From NCBI GenBank assembly GCA_016218815.1, contig JACRCX010000076.1, positions 1-64,000 of the forward strand: DNA of 64,000 nucleotides, given 5' to 3'. Numbering within the stretch: position 1 is the stretch's first letter; each line of letters starts with the position of its first letter. This stretch comes from Deltaproteobacteria bacterium. Lineage in GTDB: Bacteria > Myxococcota_A > Polyangia > DRWM01 > JAAZOP01. Shown here one piece after another: positions 24,131-31,908 of this stretch. A model generated the notes under the pieces. It worked only from the letters and a program-made list of their open reading frames with translations, had not been told where the DNA came from and did no database searches. The position numbers and the translations under genes are program-made.

Positions 24131-25792
24131 TCAGGGTGGGGAGACGGGGGTGAGGAGGGCGAGGCAAGCGTCGAGGGCGGCGAAGAGGCGGGGGCGGGCA
24201 GCCGGGGAGGGTGGTTGGCGAGCGACGTGGGAGGCGACGGCGGCGAGGAGGCGCTGGATGCGGCGGTAGGGCGTATCGGGGGGAGTGCGGGTGGAGCCGG
24301 CGAGGAGGTCCTCGAGGGAGCCGCCGTGGGCGAGGTAGGGAGCGACGAGTGAGGCGACGGCGGCGACGGTCTTGGCGGGGACGCGTTCGGCGGCGGCCCA
24401 GGAGCCGACGGCGAGGAGGGAGTCGGGGTCGTTTTCCAGGGGCCAGAGCTCGTTCCAGGTGGTGGCGGGGAGCTGGGGTACCTGGCCCGGGGGGAGGGCG
24501 TCTTCCGCGAGGCCGACGAGGAGGAAGACGTGGATGGCCTTGTAGAGGAAGCTGTCGTCGAGGCGGACGCGGGGGTCGCGGGCGATGCGTTGGATGGTCT
24601 GGCGTTGCCAGCCGTGGCCGCCGTTGCGGAAGAGGGTGCGATCGCCGTCATAGACGTGGAGGAAGAGGTACTGGCCGACTTCGAGGGCGAAGCGGATGCC
24701 GTGGGAGCGGATGCAGTTCCGGATGAAGAGGACGGCGGGGGTGACGAGGTCGATCGGGGGAGGTTGGGGGTTGTTGGTTGTTGGTGGGGCGTTTGGGAGG
24801 AGTTGTTGGTCCGGGGGGGCGGGGGGGGAGGGGTTGGGGACGAGGGTGCGGAGGCGGGAGAGGTCGCGGGCGAGGGATGAGCGGAGGGTGGGGGCGAGGG
24901 TGACGGATTGGAGCCAGCGTTGGACGACGTGGGCGAGGCGGATGGGGACGAGATCGGCATCGGGGAGTGGGTGGGGGGAGTGGGTGGGTTTGGGGCGAGG
25001 GGAGATGGAGTGGGGGAGGGGCGTCAGAGCTAGGTCTTCGAGGCGGCCGCCTTCGTCGAGGCGACGTTTCCAGTTGGCGGCGAGGGCGTCGAGCTGTCGG
25101 GTGGTGAGGTGGTGGCGGTTGCGGAGGTCGAGGACGGCACGTGCGGCGTCGGGATGGAGGGCGAGGGGACGGAGGGCTTCGAAGTCGGACATGGAGAGGT
25201 CGACGTCGATGCCGGCGGGGAGGAGGTACTTGCGGGCGACGTAGGCGCGGATCCAGTAGCCGAGGCGGTCCGGGCTCAGGCCGGTGCGGGCGGCGATGTC
25301 GTGCAGGGAGTCGGGTTTGGTGGGATCGGAGCTTTGGATGTAGTCGAGGTCACCGCGGTAGAGGTGTTCGAAGAGGTACTCGCCGACGTCCCAGGCGATC
25401 TGTTTGGCGTGAGCGAGCTTGCGTTCGAGGATGAAGCGGCAGGCGTCGTCGACGAGGCGGTCGAGGTTGGGCGGGGGTTGCGGGGGAGTGGGGGATTGGG
25501 GAGAGGGGGGAGGGGGAAGGGGGTGAGAGGGCGGAGAGGGGGGGGAGGGAAGTTGGGGAGGGGATTGGGGCACGGTTTGGGCCGGTGGTTGGAAATTGGG
25601 GTGAGAGACGGGCTGAGGGTGGGGTTGGGGGATGAGGGGAGGGAGGGTGGGGTGGATGGGGGCGATGGGAGGTGGTGGGGTGCGGGGTCGAGGTGACGGC
25701 CGAGGGGTTCCAGGTCTGCGGGTGGCCGGGCGGGATGGGGGAGCGGGGCGGGGTCGGCGGGGTTGACGAGTGGGCCTGGGGCGAGATGGCAT
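24131..25792 (-). CDS. Proline-rich protein with two copies of an unknown helical domain
   Basis: The 553-residue protein begins with about 110 residues made mostly of Pro, Arg, Ser and Gln. A helical domain (RFILERKLAHAKQIAWDVGE, YLFEHLYRGDLDYI, LHDIAARTGLSPDRLGYWIR, then GRLEDLA) is followed by a Pro-rich linker. A second domain then has a similar order of elements (FIRNCIRSHGIRFALEVGQY, LFLHVYDGDRTLF, IQRIARDPRVRLDDSFLYKA, then GSLEDLLAG). The copies are diverged but co-linear. GGAGG 8 bases before the ATG at 25792 supports this start. The domain distantly recalls DUF1016-type N-terminal regions. Function unknown. Confidence 0.75.
   Translation of the reverse strand: MPSRPRPTRQPRRPRPAPPSRPATRRPGTPRPSPRPRTPPPPIAPIHPTLPPLIPQPHPQPVSHPNFQPPAQTVPQSPPQLPSPPSPPSHPLPPPPSPQSPTPPQPPPNLDRLVDDACRFILERKLAHAKQIAWDVGEYLFEHLYRGDLDYIQSSDPTKPDSLHDIAARTGLSPDRLGYWIRAYVARKYLLPAGIDVDLSMSDFEALRPLALHPDAARAVLDLRNRHHLTTRQLDALAANWKRRLDEGGRLEDLALTPLPHSISPRPKPTHSPHPLPDADLVPIRLAHVVQRWLQSVTLAPTLRSSLARDLSRLRTLVPNPSPPAPPDQQLLPNAPPTTNNPQPPPIDLVTPAVLFIRNCIRSHGIRFALEVGQYLFLHVYDGDRTLFRNGGHGWQRQTIQRIARDPRVRLDDSFLYKAIHVFLLVGLAEDALPPGQVPQLPATTWNELWPLENDPDSLLAVGSWAAAERVPAKTVAAVASLVAPYLAHGGSLEDLLAGSTRTPPDTPYRRIQRLLAAVASHVARQPPSPAARPRLFAALDACLALLTPVSPP
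25480..25690 (+). other. G-run tract in template strand of Pro-rich coding region
   Basis: The plus strand holds many runs of three or more G (such as GGGGGAGTGGGGGATTGGGG) because the minus-strand gene uses CCN proline codons here. Several four-run clusters could fold as G-quadruplexes in the transcribed strand. Confidence 0.5.
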
Positions 25793-25824
25793 GGGTGGAC
25801 CTCCGATCTTGGGCCTGGGCGGGA

Positions 25825-26649
25825 TCAGCCTCCGTCCCAGACGGCGTGCCACGCGCGTTGCAGCGCGGGGCGTTCAAGCTCCAGGGCGTCCATTCCCGCC
25901 CACGCGGCGCCGTCGCGGACGAAGCCGCGGGGCGGTTCCAGCACGAGAGTACGCCGTTCCGTTTCCGGCACCTCGATCCCCACGCACTCCAGCGCGACGA
26001 CGGGCGCGGCCAGCACCGCACCATCGGCGCGGACCAGGTGCGGGGTTCCTCCGTGCAGCCGATCGCCGAGGATGGGCATTCCTGCTTCCGCGAGGTGCAT
26101 CCGGATCTGGTGCCACTTCCCCGCCGTGATCCCGGCCGCGACCAGGGCCGTGCGGCCGGACGCGGCGAGCTGCGCGATTCGCGTCACCGGCGCTCGCTCC
26201 AGCGGCCGCCCCGCCCGAGTGCGCCACGGACCCCCGCGCGCGACGCGCCGCGGCGCGCCGGGCTCCCGCCCCCCGCTCCCGCCTTCGCCCTCCGGGCTTC
26301 GGCGGGCAAGCCCCCCGCTCCCGCCTTCGCGCTCCACGAGCGCGACGTACAGCTTGCGCACGTCGCCGTTCCGCGTCGCCGCGACGAGCGCGCGGCGCGC
26401 CTCGCGCTCGACGCTCCACAGGGTCAGGCCCGCCACGGGGCGATCCAGCCGGGTGTGCGGGTGGCAGGCGGCGAAGGGGAGGGCGAGCGAGGCGGCGAGG
26501 GCGGCGCGGAAGGTGTCGGGCTCGAGGGCCGGGTCGGCGTCGATCAGCACGCCTGCCGGCTTCCAGGCGACGAGCCAGCCGCGGCCGCGGGCCAAAGCCC
26601 GCGGTTCGGAGGGGAGGGGCGGACGGGGACCGACGTCCGGGGGGCTCAT
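25825..26649 (-). CDS. RluA-family pseudouridine synthase
   Basis: The 274-residue protein shows the RluA pattern: GWLVAWKPAGVLID, HTRLDRPVAGLTLWS (HRLDxxxxG-like motif with the catalytic Asp), KLYVALVEREG and GKWHQIRMHLAEAGMPILGD RLHGG. It converts a uridine in rRNA or tRNA to pseudouridine. A Gly/Arg-rich insert (about residues 112-145, ERE-GGSGG...) interrupts the family alignment. It begins within the stop of the upstream PEP-utilising enzyme (ATGA overlap). The target base cannot be told from sequence. Confidence 0.85.
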   Translation of the reverse strand: MSPPDVGPRPPLPSEPRALARGRGWLVAWKPAGVLIDADPALEPDTFRAALAASLALPFAACHPHTRLDRPVAGLTLWSVEREARRALVAATRNGDVRKLYVALVEREGGSGGLARRSPEGEGGSGGREPGAPRRVARGGPWRTRAGRPLERAPVTRIAQLAASGRTALVAAGITAGKWHQIRMHLAEAGMPILGDRLHGGTPHLVRADGAVLAAPVVALECVGIEVPETERRTLVLEPPRGFVRDGAAWAGMDALELERPALQRAWHAVWDGG

Positions 26650-29309
26650 CGCGGCGCTCGATCGACGGCCACGCTGCCCGCGCCGCCGTCGATGACGAGC
26701 CGGTCGCCGGTGCGGACGAGCGACATGACGCCGGGCACCCCGAAAACGGCGGGGACGCCGAACTCGCGCGCCACGACCGCGGCGTGCGACAGCATCCCGC
26801 CCATGCCCGTCACCACGGCGCTGGCCACCAGGAACAGCGGCGACCACCCGACGTCCGCGTGCGGCACGACCAGCACCTCGCCCTGCCGCAGCTCCGACGC
26901 CTCGGCCGGCGAGCGCAGCACCCGCGCCCGCCCGTCGGCCCGGCCCGACGACACGCCGACGCCGTGCAGGTCGGAGCCGTTGGCGGCCGGCGGGACGACG
27001 GGAGGCGGCGAGCCGACGAAGACGGTCGGCGGGTCGGGCCGGGCAACGTCCGCCGCGAAACGCGCCCGGTTCTCGGCCGCCAGCTCCTCCGCGTCCGGGA
27101 GGCTCCCGCGCAGGAAGGAGCGGATCTGGTCCAGGTCGAGGAAGAAGGCGTCGTCCGGGTTCCCCAGCCGGCGCCCGGCCTCCAGAGCGAGCGACCGGTA
27201 CCACCCCAGGACCTCGGTCACCCGCGAGCGCATGCGTTCGCGCAGCCGCGTGTACTTCTGCGCCAGGCGCAGGGCGTGGCGGACGAGGGTGAACTGCATC
27301 GGGCTGACCGCCGCCTCGATCTCCTCGGCCGCGCGCCGCCGCGCCTCCTTCTGCCGCTCCATGCGCGCGATCGGCGCCCCGACCTCGGACGCCAGGTACG
27401 AGCGCAAGGCGGCGAGGAGGAACGAGGGGTCCTCCGACCAGCGTGGCGTCGAGAGCTCGGCCTCGCGGACGGCGCGGAAGCCGTAGGCGCGCAGGAACGA
27501 CTCCAGCGCGCGCCGCGTCGGCCCGGCCGGATCGAAGTCGCTTACCCGCAGCTCCGCCGCCGGGCGCTCCAGGAGCAGCGCGCGGGCCGGTCCGTCCACG
27601 CGCACCAGCTCCGAGATGTGCCAGAGCGTCAGGCCCGGCTGGGCGCTTTCGAGGTCCGCGAAGCCCGCCATGAGGCCCCCGACCAGACGCTCGGCCTGCT
27701 CCGGCATCCACAGCCGCAAGAGGCCGCCCAGCGCGACGTAGGAGGACAGCGAGTTCGAGGCGCAGGTGAGCATGCGCTCCCCGGTCTCGTCGAGCCAGCG
27801 CTCGCGCCGATCCAGCTCGTCGAGCAGGGTGGAGCCGTCCAGCGCCCCCAGCGGCCGCGCGGCGATCCGCGCCCGTTCGCTGGCCATCCGGCGCTCGTAG
27901 TCGTCCAGCGCCGTGTCCAGACCCAGGTTGGCGCCGGCGAGGCGCACGGCGGTGAGCGGCAGGCGGACGAGGAAGGCGGCGCTGTCCAGGAGGTTGCTCT
28001 CGGCCTCCAGCTCGCCCAGCCCGGGCACGCCGGCCAGGGTCTCCAGGCGGCGAGGGCTCAGGAGCGGCACCTGCGAGGCGATGCGCAGGAACTCCGTCGC
28101 GTTGAGGTAGATCCGCCCGTGGAACCGATCGACCAGGACGGCGTCGCCGGGCACGGCGCAGCCCAGGGTCGCGAAGGCGCGCTCGAAGCCCCGCCGGCTG
28201 AAGCGCAGCGCGACGGACCAGGTGAGCGGCGTGGCCACCCCTGGCAGCGCCTCCCCGACGTTGGCGTTGGTCCAGACCCATTGTGCGGGGCTCGTCCGCC
28301 GCCGCGGCAGGAGCGAGAACGTCCGGCCCGGCGCGGCGCGCCGCTTCTGGGGCCGGCCGGCCGTCGCCGGCGGACGGGCGCGCGCGGTGATCGGCCGGGC
28401 CTGCAGGAAGGCGATGCGGTCCGCGTGTTCCGCGTCGAACGCCCACTCGATGTCCAGCGGTCCGCCCAGAGCCCGTTCGGCGCTCAGCGCGACGCGTCCG
28501 AGGTCGCGGGCGCGGTTGTCGTCGAGCGGAACGCAGCCCGGCTCGCCGGAGCCGTCGCGGCGCAGGACGCGGAGCGTGGCGCGGTCCAGGATCAGGCTCT
28601 CGGGCGTGCAACGCCCGCCGACCAGCGGCTCGCAGTTCCCGCTCAGCGCATTGACGACCAGCTCTCCGGGATTGCCGGTCACCGGGTTGATCGTGAACAG
28701 CACGCCGGAGACCTCGGCCGTCACCATCGCCTGGACGACCAGCGCCAGCGCCACGTCGTCCAGCCGCGCGCCCGCCCGCAGCAGGTAGGTCAGGGTCGAC
28801 GTGCGCCAGGCCGACGCCCAGCAACGCAGCATCGCGGCGCCGACGGCCGGGACCCCGACGCACGCCAGCACGGTCTCCTGCAGGCCGGCCGACGACCAGT
28901 CGGCACGGTCCTCGAAGTTCGCGGACGACCGGACCGCGACGGGCCGGCCCGAGAGCCCGAGAGCATCCAGCCCCGCCGCCACTTCCGCGAGCAGCGTCGG
29001 GTCCGGCGCCGTGCCCCGGACGCGGGCCGCCGCGCGCTCGAGGCGCGCCGGATCGGGCCGGCCCGAGCGATCGAGCACGGCGGAGAAGAGAGCCCCGTCC
29101 ACGCCCAGCGCTGCGGCGGCATGACGGCGGAAGGCGTTCGTCGAAATGCAGAGCCCCGGCGGCACGGCGAAACCGCCCGCGACGAGACGCGCGAGGCCGG
29201 CGCCCTTTCCGCCGAAGCGGCGAGCGTCGGCGGCGTCGGCTGAGTCCAGCCGCACGACGTCCCGGGAGGGTGTCGCAACCGCCGTGCCTCGGTTCCCCTG
29301 CGACGACAC
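26646..29309 (-). CDS. PEP-utilising/ATP-grasp phosphotransferase (PEP synthase or rifampin phosphotransferase-like)
   Basis: The 887-residue protein has an N-terminal ATP-grasp domain (RRFGGKGAGLARLVAGGFAV, PVAVRSSANFEDRADWSSAG, VSGVLFTINPVTGNPGELVV, DIEWAFD and FLQARPITA). A long middle region follows (PAQWVWTNANVGEALPGVAT). The C-terminal swivelling His domain contains GMGGMLSHAAVVAREFGVPAV with the phospho-accepting His. This order (ATP, middle domain, His) matches rifampin phosphotransferase and some PEP-synthase-like proteins, not classical PpsA. GGAGG 7 bases before the GTG at 29309 supports this start over the ATG at 29396. The physiological substrate is unknown. Confidence 0.82.
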   Translation of the reverse strand: MSSQGNRGTAVATPSRDVVRLDSADAADARRFGGKGAGLARLVAGGFAVPPGLCISTNAFRRHAAAALGVDGALFSAVLDRSGRPDPARLERAAARVRGTAPDPTLLAEVAAGLDALGLSGRPVAVRSSANFEDRADWSSAGLQETVLACVGVPAVGAAMLRCWASAWRTSTLTYLLRAGARLDDVALALVVQAMVTAEVSGVLFTINPVTGNPGELVVNALSGNCEPLVGGRCTPESLILDRATLRVLRRDGSGEPGCVPLDDNRARDLGRVALSAERALGGPLDIEWAFDAEHADRIAFLQARPITARARPPATAGRPQKRRAAPGRTFSLLPRRRTSPAQWVWTNANVGEALPGVATPLTWSVALRFSRRGFERAFATLGCAVPGDAVLVDRFHGRIYLNATEFLRIASQVPLLSPRRLETLAGVPGLGELEAESNLLDSAAFLVRLPLTAVRLAGANLGLDTALDDYERRMASERARIAARPLGALDGSTLLDELDRRERWLDETGERMLTCASNSLSSYVALGGLLRLWMPEQAERLVGGLMAGFADLESAQPGLTLWHISELVRVDGPARALLLERPAAELRVSDFDPAGPTRRALESFLRAYGFRAVREAELSTPRWSEDPSFLLAALRSYLASEVGAPIARMERQKEARRRAAEEIEAAVSPMQFTLVRHALRLAQKYTRLRERMRSRVTEVLGWYRSLALEAGRRLGNPDDAFFLDLDQIRSFLRGSLPDAEELAAENRARFAADVARPDPPTVFVGSPPPVVPPAANGSDLHGVGVSSGRADGRARVLRSPAEASELRQGEVLVVPHADVGWSPLFLVASAVVTGMGGMLSHAAVVAREFGVPAVFGVPGVMSLVRTGDRLVIDGGAGSVAVDRAPR

Positions 29310-29467
29310 TCGACGACCTCCGCCCGCCCGGGGGCGGCCCGGATTGACGCGGTCCACGATTCCGGGCTTTCCTGGCGAGCGGAGGCAAGATAGCAAGCGG
29401 ATGTTCGAGGCTCAAGACCGCAGGGAGGGAACCACCAATGGGCAAGGGGGGGGGGACCGAAGACAAG

Positions 29468-29500
29468 AAACCACCGATGAACACCGATGAACACAGATGG
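29468..29500. repeat. ACCACCGATGAACACCGATG-type dispersed repeat
   Basis: A short element with two GATGAACAC units lies at the 5' end of the MepA-like gene. Closely similar units are common intergenic repeats in environmental genomes. It supplies the ATG used as the first possible start of the gene. Confidence 0.5.
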
Positions 29501-30319
29501 GGGGGGAAGAGAGGGAGGAGCGATGGCGCGGCCGCCGCACTGCTCGCGGTCGCCGTGGCGGGGTGCACGGCGTTCCAGCCGCCGGAGCTGGCGCCTGCGG
29601 GGACTTCGGTGGGGGATTCCAACGAGGGATGGCTGGCCGAGGGGGTGCTGGTGCCCGATCGCGGGGACGGCTTCCAGGCCTACCGCGAACGGGAGCGGCG
29701 CTACGGCTCGAGCCGGCTGGCCGAGGTGCTGGCGGAGACGGCAGGGTGGCTCCAGGACCGCTGGGACGACGCGACGCTGTGGATCGGCGACCTGTCCGCG
29801 CGCTCCGGGGGCGCGGTCGACGGCCACCACTCGCACCGCGCCGGCCGCGACGTCGACCTGCTGTTCTTCACCGTCTCCGCGGACGGCTCGGCCGGCCGCC
29901 GGGCGCGCTTCATGAAGTTCGGCGAAGACGGCCTCGCCGTGGGCGTCGCCGGACCCGTGAGCCTGGACCTCGAGCGCAACTGGGCGCTGGTCGCGCACCT
30001 GCTCGAGGAATTCCCCCAGGACGTGCAGTACATCTTCGTTTCGCACGGCGTGAAGGCGGCGCTCCTGACGTACGCGCTCGAGATCGGCGCGTCGCTCGAC
30101 ACGGTCGAGCGGGCCGTGTCGGTGCTGCACCAGCCCAGCGATTCGGCGCCGCACGACGACCACTTCCACGTGCGGCTGTACTGCTCCGCCGACGACCTCC
30201 CGTACGGTTGCGCGGACCGGCCTCCGATCTGGCCGTGGGTGCGCCGCGGTTTCGATCGCATGGAGCACGCGCCCACCGACGACGCCGCGCTCCTCGAGCT
30301 GGCGCTGGGGGAGTTGTAG
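29477..30319 (+). CDS. MepA-like LAS peptidase, lipoprotein
   Basis: The 280-residue protein has the LAS (lysostaphin/D-Ala-D-Ala/sonic) peptidase signature GHHSHRAGRDVDLLFF, YIFVSHGVKAAL and HDDHFHVRLYC, as in penicillin-insensitive murein endopeptidases that cut peptidoglycan cross-links. A lipoprotein signal (AALLAVAVAGC) precedes it. The start is uncertain. The ATG at 29477 lies in a dispersed repeat, while the best ribosome site (GGGAGGAGCG-ATG at 29523) opens another frame; a 1-base indel near 29528 would join it to the signal peptide. Product and zinc ligands are clear. Confidence 0.85.
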   Translation: MNTDEHRWGGKRGRSDGAAAALLAVAVAGCTAFQPPELAPAGTSVGDSNEGWLAEGVLVPDRGDGFQAYRERERRYGSSRLAEVLAETAGWLQDRWDDATLWIGDLSARSGGAVDGHHSHRAGRDVDLLFFTVSADGSAGRRARFMKFGEDGLAVGVAGPVSLDLERNWALVAHLLEEFPQDVQYIFVSHGVKAALLTYALEIGASLDTVERAVSVLHQPSDSAPHDDHFHVRLYCSADDLPYGCADRPPIWPWVRRGFDRMEHAPTDDAALLELALGEL

Positions 30320-30330
30320 TGCGCCCGGCG

Positions 30331-30379
30331 CACCTCGCCACCTCTCCAGCCGGCCTCCCCACCTCTCCCTCGCCGGACT
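30331..30379. repeat. Dispersed CCTCCCCAGCCGGCCTC repeat, copy b
   Basis: It is similar to the element at 6299-6344 and lies between the convergent MepA-like and cNMP-binding genes. Confidence 0.55.
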
Positions 30380-30445
30380 CGCGTTCAAGGAGCAGACAGC
30401 ACGACCCCGTGCTGCATGACTCGTCGGTCTGAGGCGCAGCCTCGC

Positions 30446-31786
30446 CTAGAAGATGTGGCGGACGTCGGCGAGGGACCGGTCGTCTTCGTCGTCGGTGCGA
30501 TCCAGGACGAGGCGGGTGTCCATGAGGCGCTCCTCGGTCAGCTCGCGGAAGTAGGTCGCCAGCTCCGGCAGGGCCTCGACGAGCTTGACGAAGGCGTCGC
30601 GGGGCAGGAAGAGCACCGTCGTGTGGCGGGCCGAGGTGACGGTGGCGGTGGTGGGGGAGCGCTTGATGAGGGAGATCTCGCCGAAGCACTCGCCGGCCTT
30701 CAGCGTGGCCAGCAGGACCTTTTCCTGGCCGTCGACCTTGGTCACGTCGACCTCGCCGGTGAGGATCAGGTACAGGCCCTTGCCCTCCTGGCCCTCGCGG
30801 ACGATCACCGTTCCCGGCGTGACCTCGTGCGCCGAGAAGCGGCGGAGCAGCTCGAGGCGTTGGGAGCGGTCGAAGGGACGGAAGAGGGGGTTGGTCGCCA
30901 GGATGTTCTGGACCAGGCGGTCGCGGGTGAAGCGGTCGAGAGCCGTGGCGATGTCGATGATCTGCTCGGAGGCGGCGGTGAGCGCGTCGCGGTTGAACTC
31001 GAGGAGGTCGACGCTGCCGGCGGAAATGACGGTGGCGGTGCGGGGCGAGTTGGAGATGAGGGCCATCTCGCCGAAGACGGAGCCGTCGCCCAGCAGGGCC
31101 AGCTCGCGTTCCTTGCCCAGGACGTCGTGCTGGGTGACGCGCACGGTGCCGCGCGCGATGACGAAGAACGATTCGCCGATCTCGCCCTCGCGGACGATGA
31201 AGGTGCCGTCCTCGACCCGTCGCAGGCGGACGAGGCGGATCACGTCCATGAAGGTGTCGGAGGCCAGCAGCGAGAACAGGGGGATGGGCGGCACTTTCTC
31301 GGGGTGCTTCGCGCGGGGATCCTGGCCGCCGGCGACCTGGACGCACTGCTCGATCAACGCCGGCGCCGCGATCGGGAGCTCCAGCGAGACGTCCTCGCGC
31401 AGCGGGAGGTCGAGATCGAGCAGGGCCGGCCGCGCCCCCTTGCCGATGCGCTCGGAGCCTTCGGCGTACATCTCCGCCAGGGCCTCCACGGCCGGCGCGA
31501 CGTCGACCTTGTACTGCTCGAGGATCTTGATCGCGACGATGCCGTACAGCGGCAGGCCGGCGCGGATCGATTGGGTTGCCACCGCGGCGTGGACCCGCCG
31601 CGCGCCGGCCTCCTCGCCCAAGGCGAGCAGCGTGTCGCCGATGCGCAGCCGCACGTCCACGTCCGTTCCGGCCCCCGCCTGCGCCGTCTCGAGCAGCATC
31701 CGGTAGATCTTGAGCGCGCCGACGAAGTCCCGCGCCGCAAACCGGCGGTTGGCCTCGTCGAACACGGTCCTGAGCGTCCGCGCCAT
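30446..31786 (-). CDS. Protein with two cyclic-nucleotide-binding domains and TPR-like N-terminus
   Basis: The 446-residue protein has an N-terminal helical region (FDEANRRFAARDFVGALKIY RMLLETAQ) and two CAP_ED-type beta-barrel domains. Domain 1 has EDGTFIVREGEIGESFFVIA and FGEMALISNSPRTATVISA. Domain 2 has PGTVIVREGQEGKGLYLILT and FGEISLIKRSPTTATVTSA. Both phosphate-binding cassettes contain FGE and R-(T)-A-T, so cAMP or cGMP binding is plausible. There is no HTH, so it is not a CRP-type factor. GGAGGGG precedes the ATG at 31786 (an ATG at 31834 is upstream). It is divergent from a receptor kinase gene. Confidence 0.88.
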   Translation of the reverse strand: MARTLRTVFDEANRRFAARDFVGALKIYRMLLETAQAGAGTDVDVRLRIGDTLLALGEEAGARRVHAAVATQSIRAGLPLYGIVAIKILEQYKVDVAPAVEALAEMYAEGSERIGKGARPALLDLDLPLREDVSLELPIAAPALIEQCVQVAGGQDPRAKHPEKVPPIPLFSLLASDTFMDVIRLVRLRRVEDGTFIVREGEIGESFFVIARGTVRVTQHDVLGKERELALLGDGSVFGEMALISNSPRTATVISAGSVDLLEFNRDALTAASEQIIDIATALDRFTRDRLVQNILATNPLFRPFDRSQRLELLRRFSAHEVTPGTVIVREGQEGKGLYLILTGEVDVTKVDGQEKVLLATLKAGECFGEISLIKRSPTTATVTSARHTTVLFLPRDAFVKLVEALPELATYFRELTEERLMDTRLVLDRTDDEDDRSLADVRHIF

Positions 31787-31853
31787 GCCGCTGCCCCTCC
31801 TCCGCACCGGCATCCTATCCGCAAATCCGAACACCTCGCAAGGCGGAGAGCGG

Positions 31854-31882
31854 TTGCCCCGAACGCGATGTTCTGCCAGGAT
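31854..31882 (+). promoter_or_regulatory. Weak candidate promoter of receptor kinase
   Basis: TTGCCC (31854-31859), a 17-bp spacer and CAGGAT (31877-31882) precede the kinase GTG by 27 bp. The -10 is poor. Confidence 0.25.
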
Positions 31883-31908
31883 GATGCGGCGGAGGTCTCG
31901 GAGCTCCC

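Noticed and set aside
25825..29622. One 1265-codon minus-strand open frame across two genes
   Set aside because: Only its last 274 codons (pseudouridine synthase) are protein-like; the rest is an antisense-frame shadow of the PEP-utilising enzyme, whose stop overlaps the synthase ATG.
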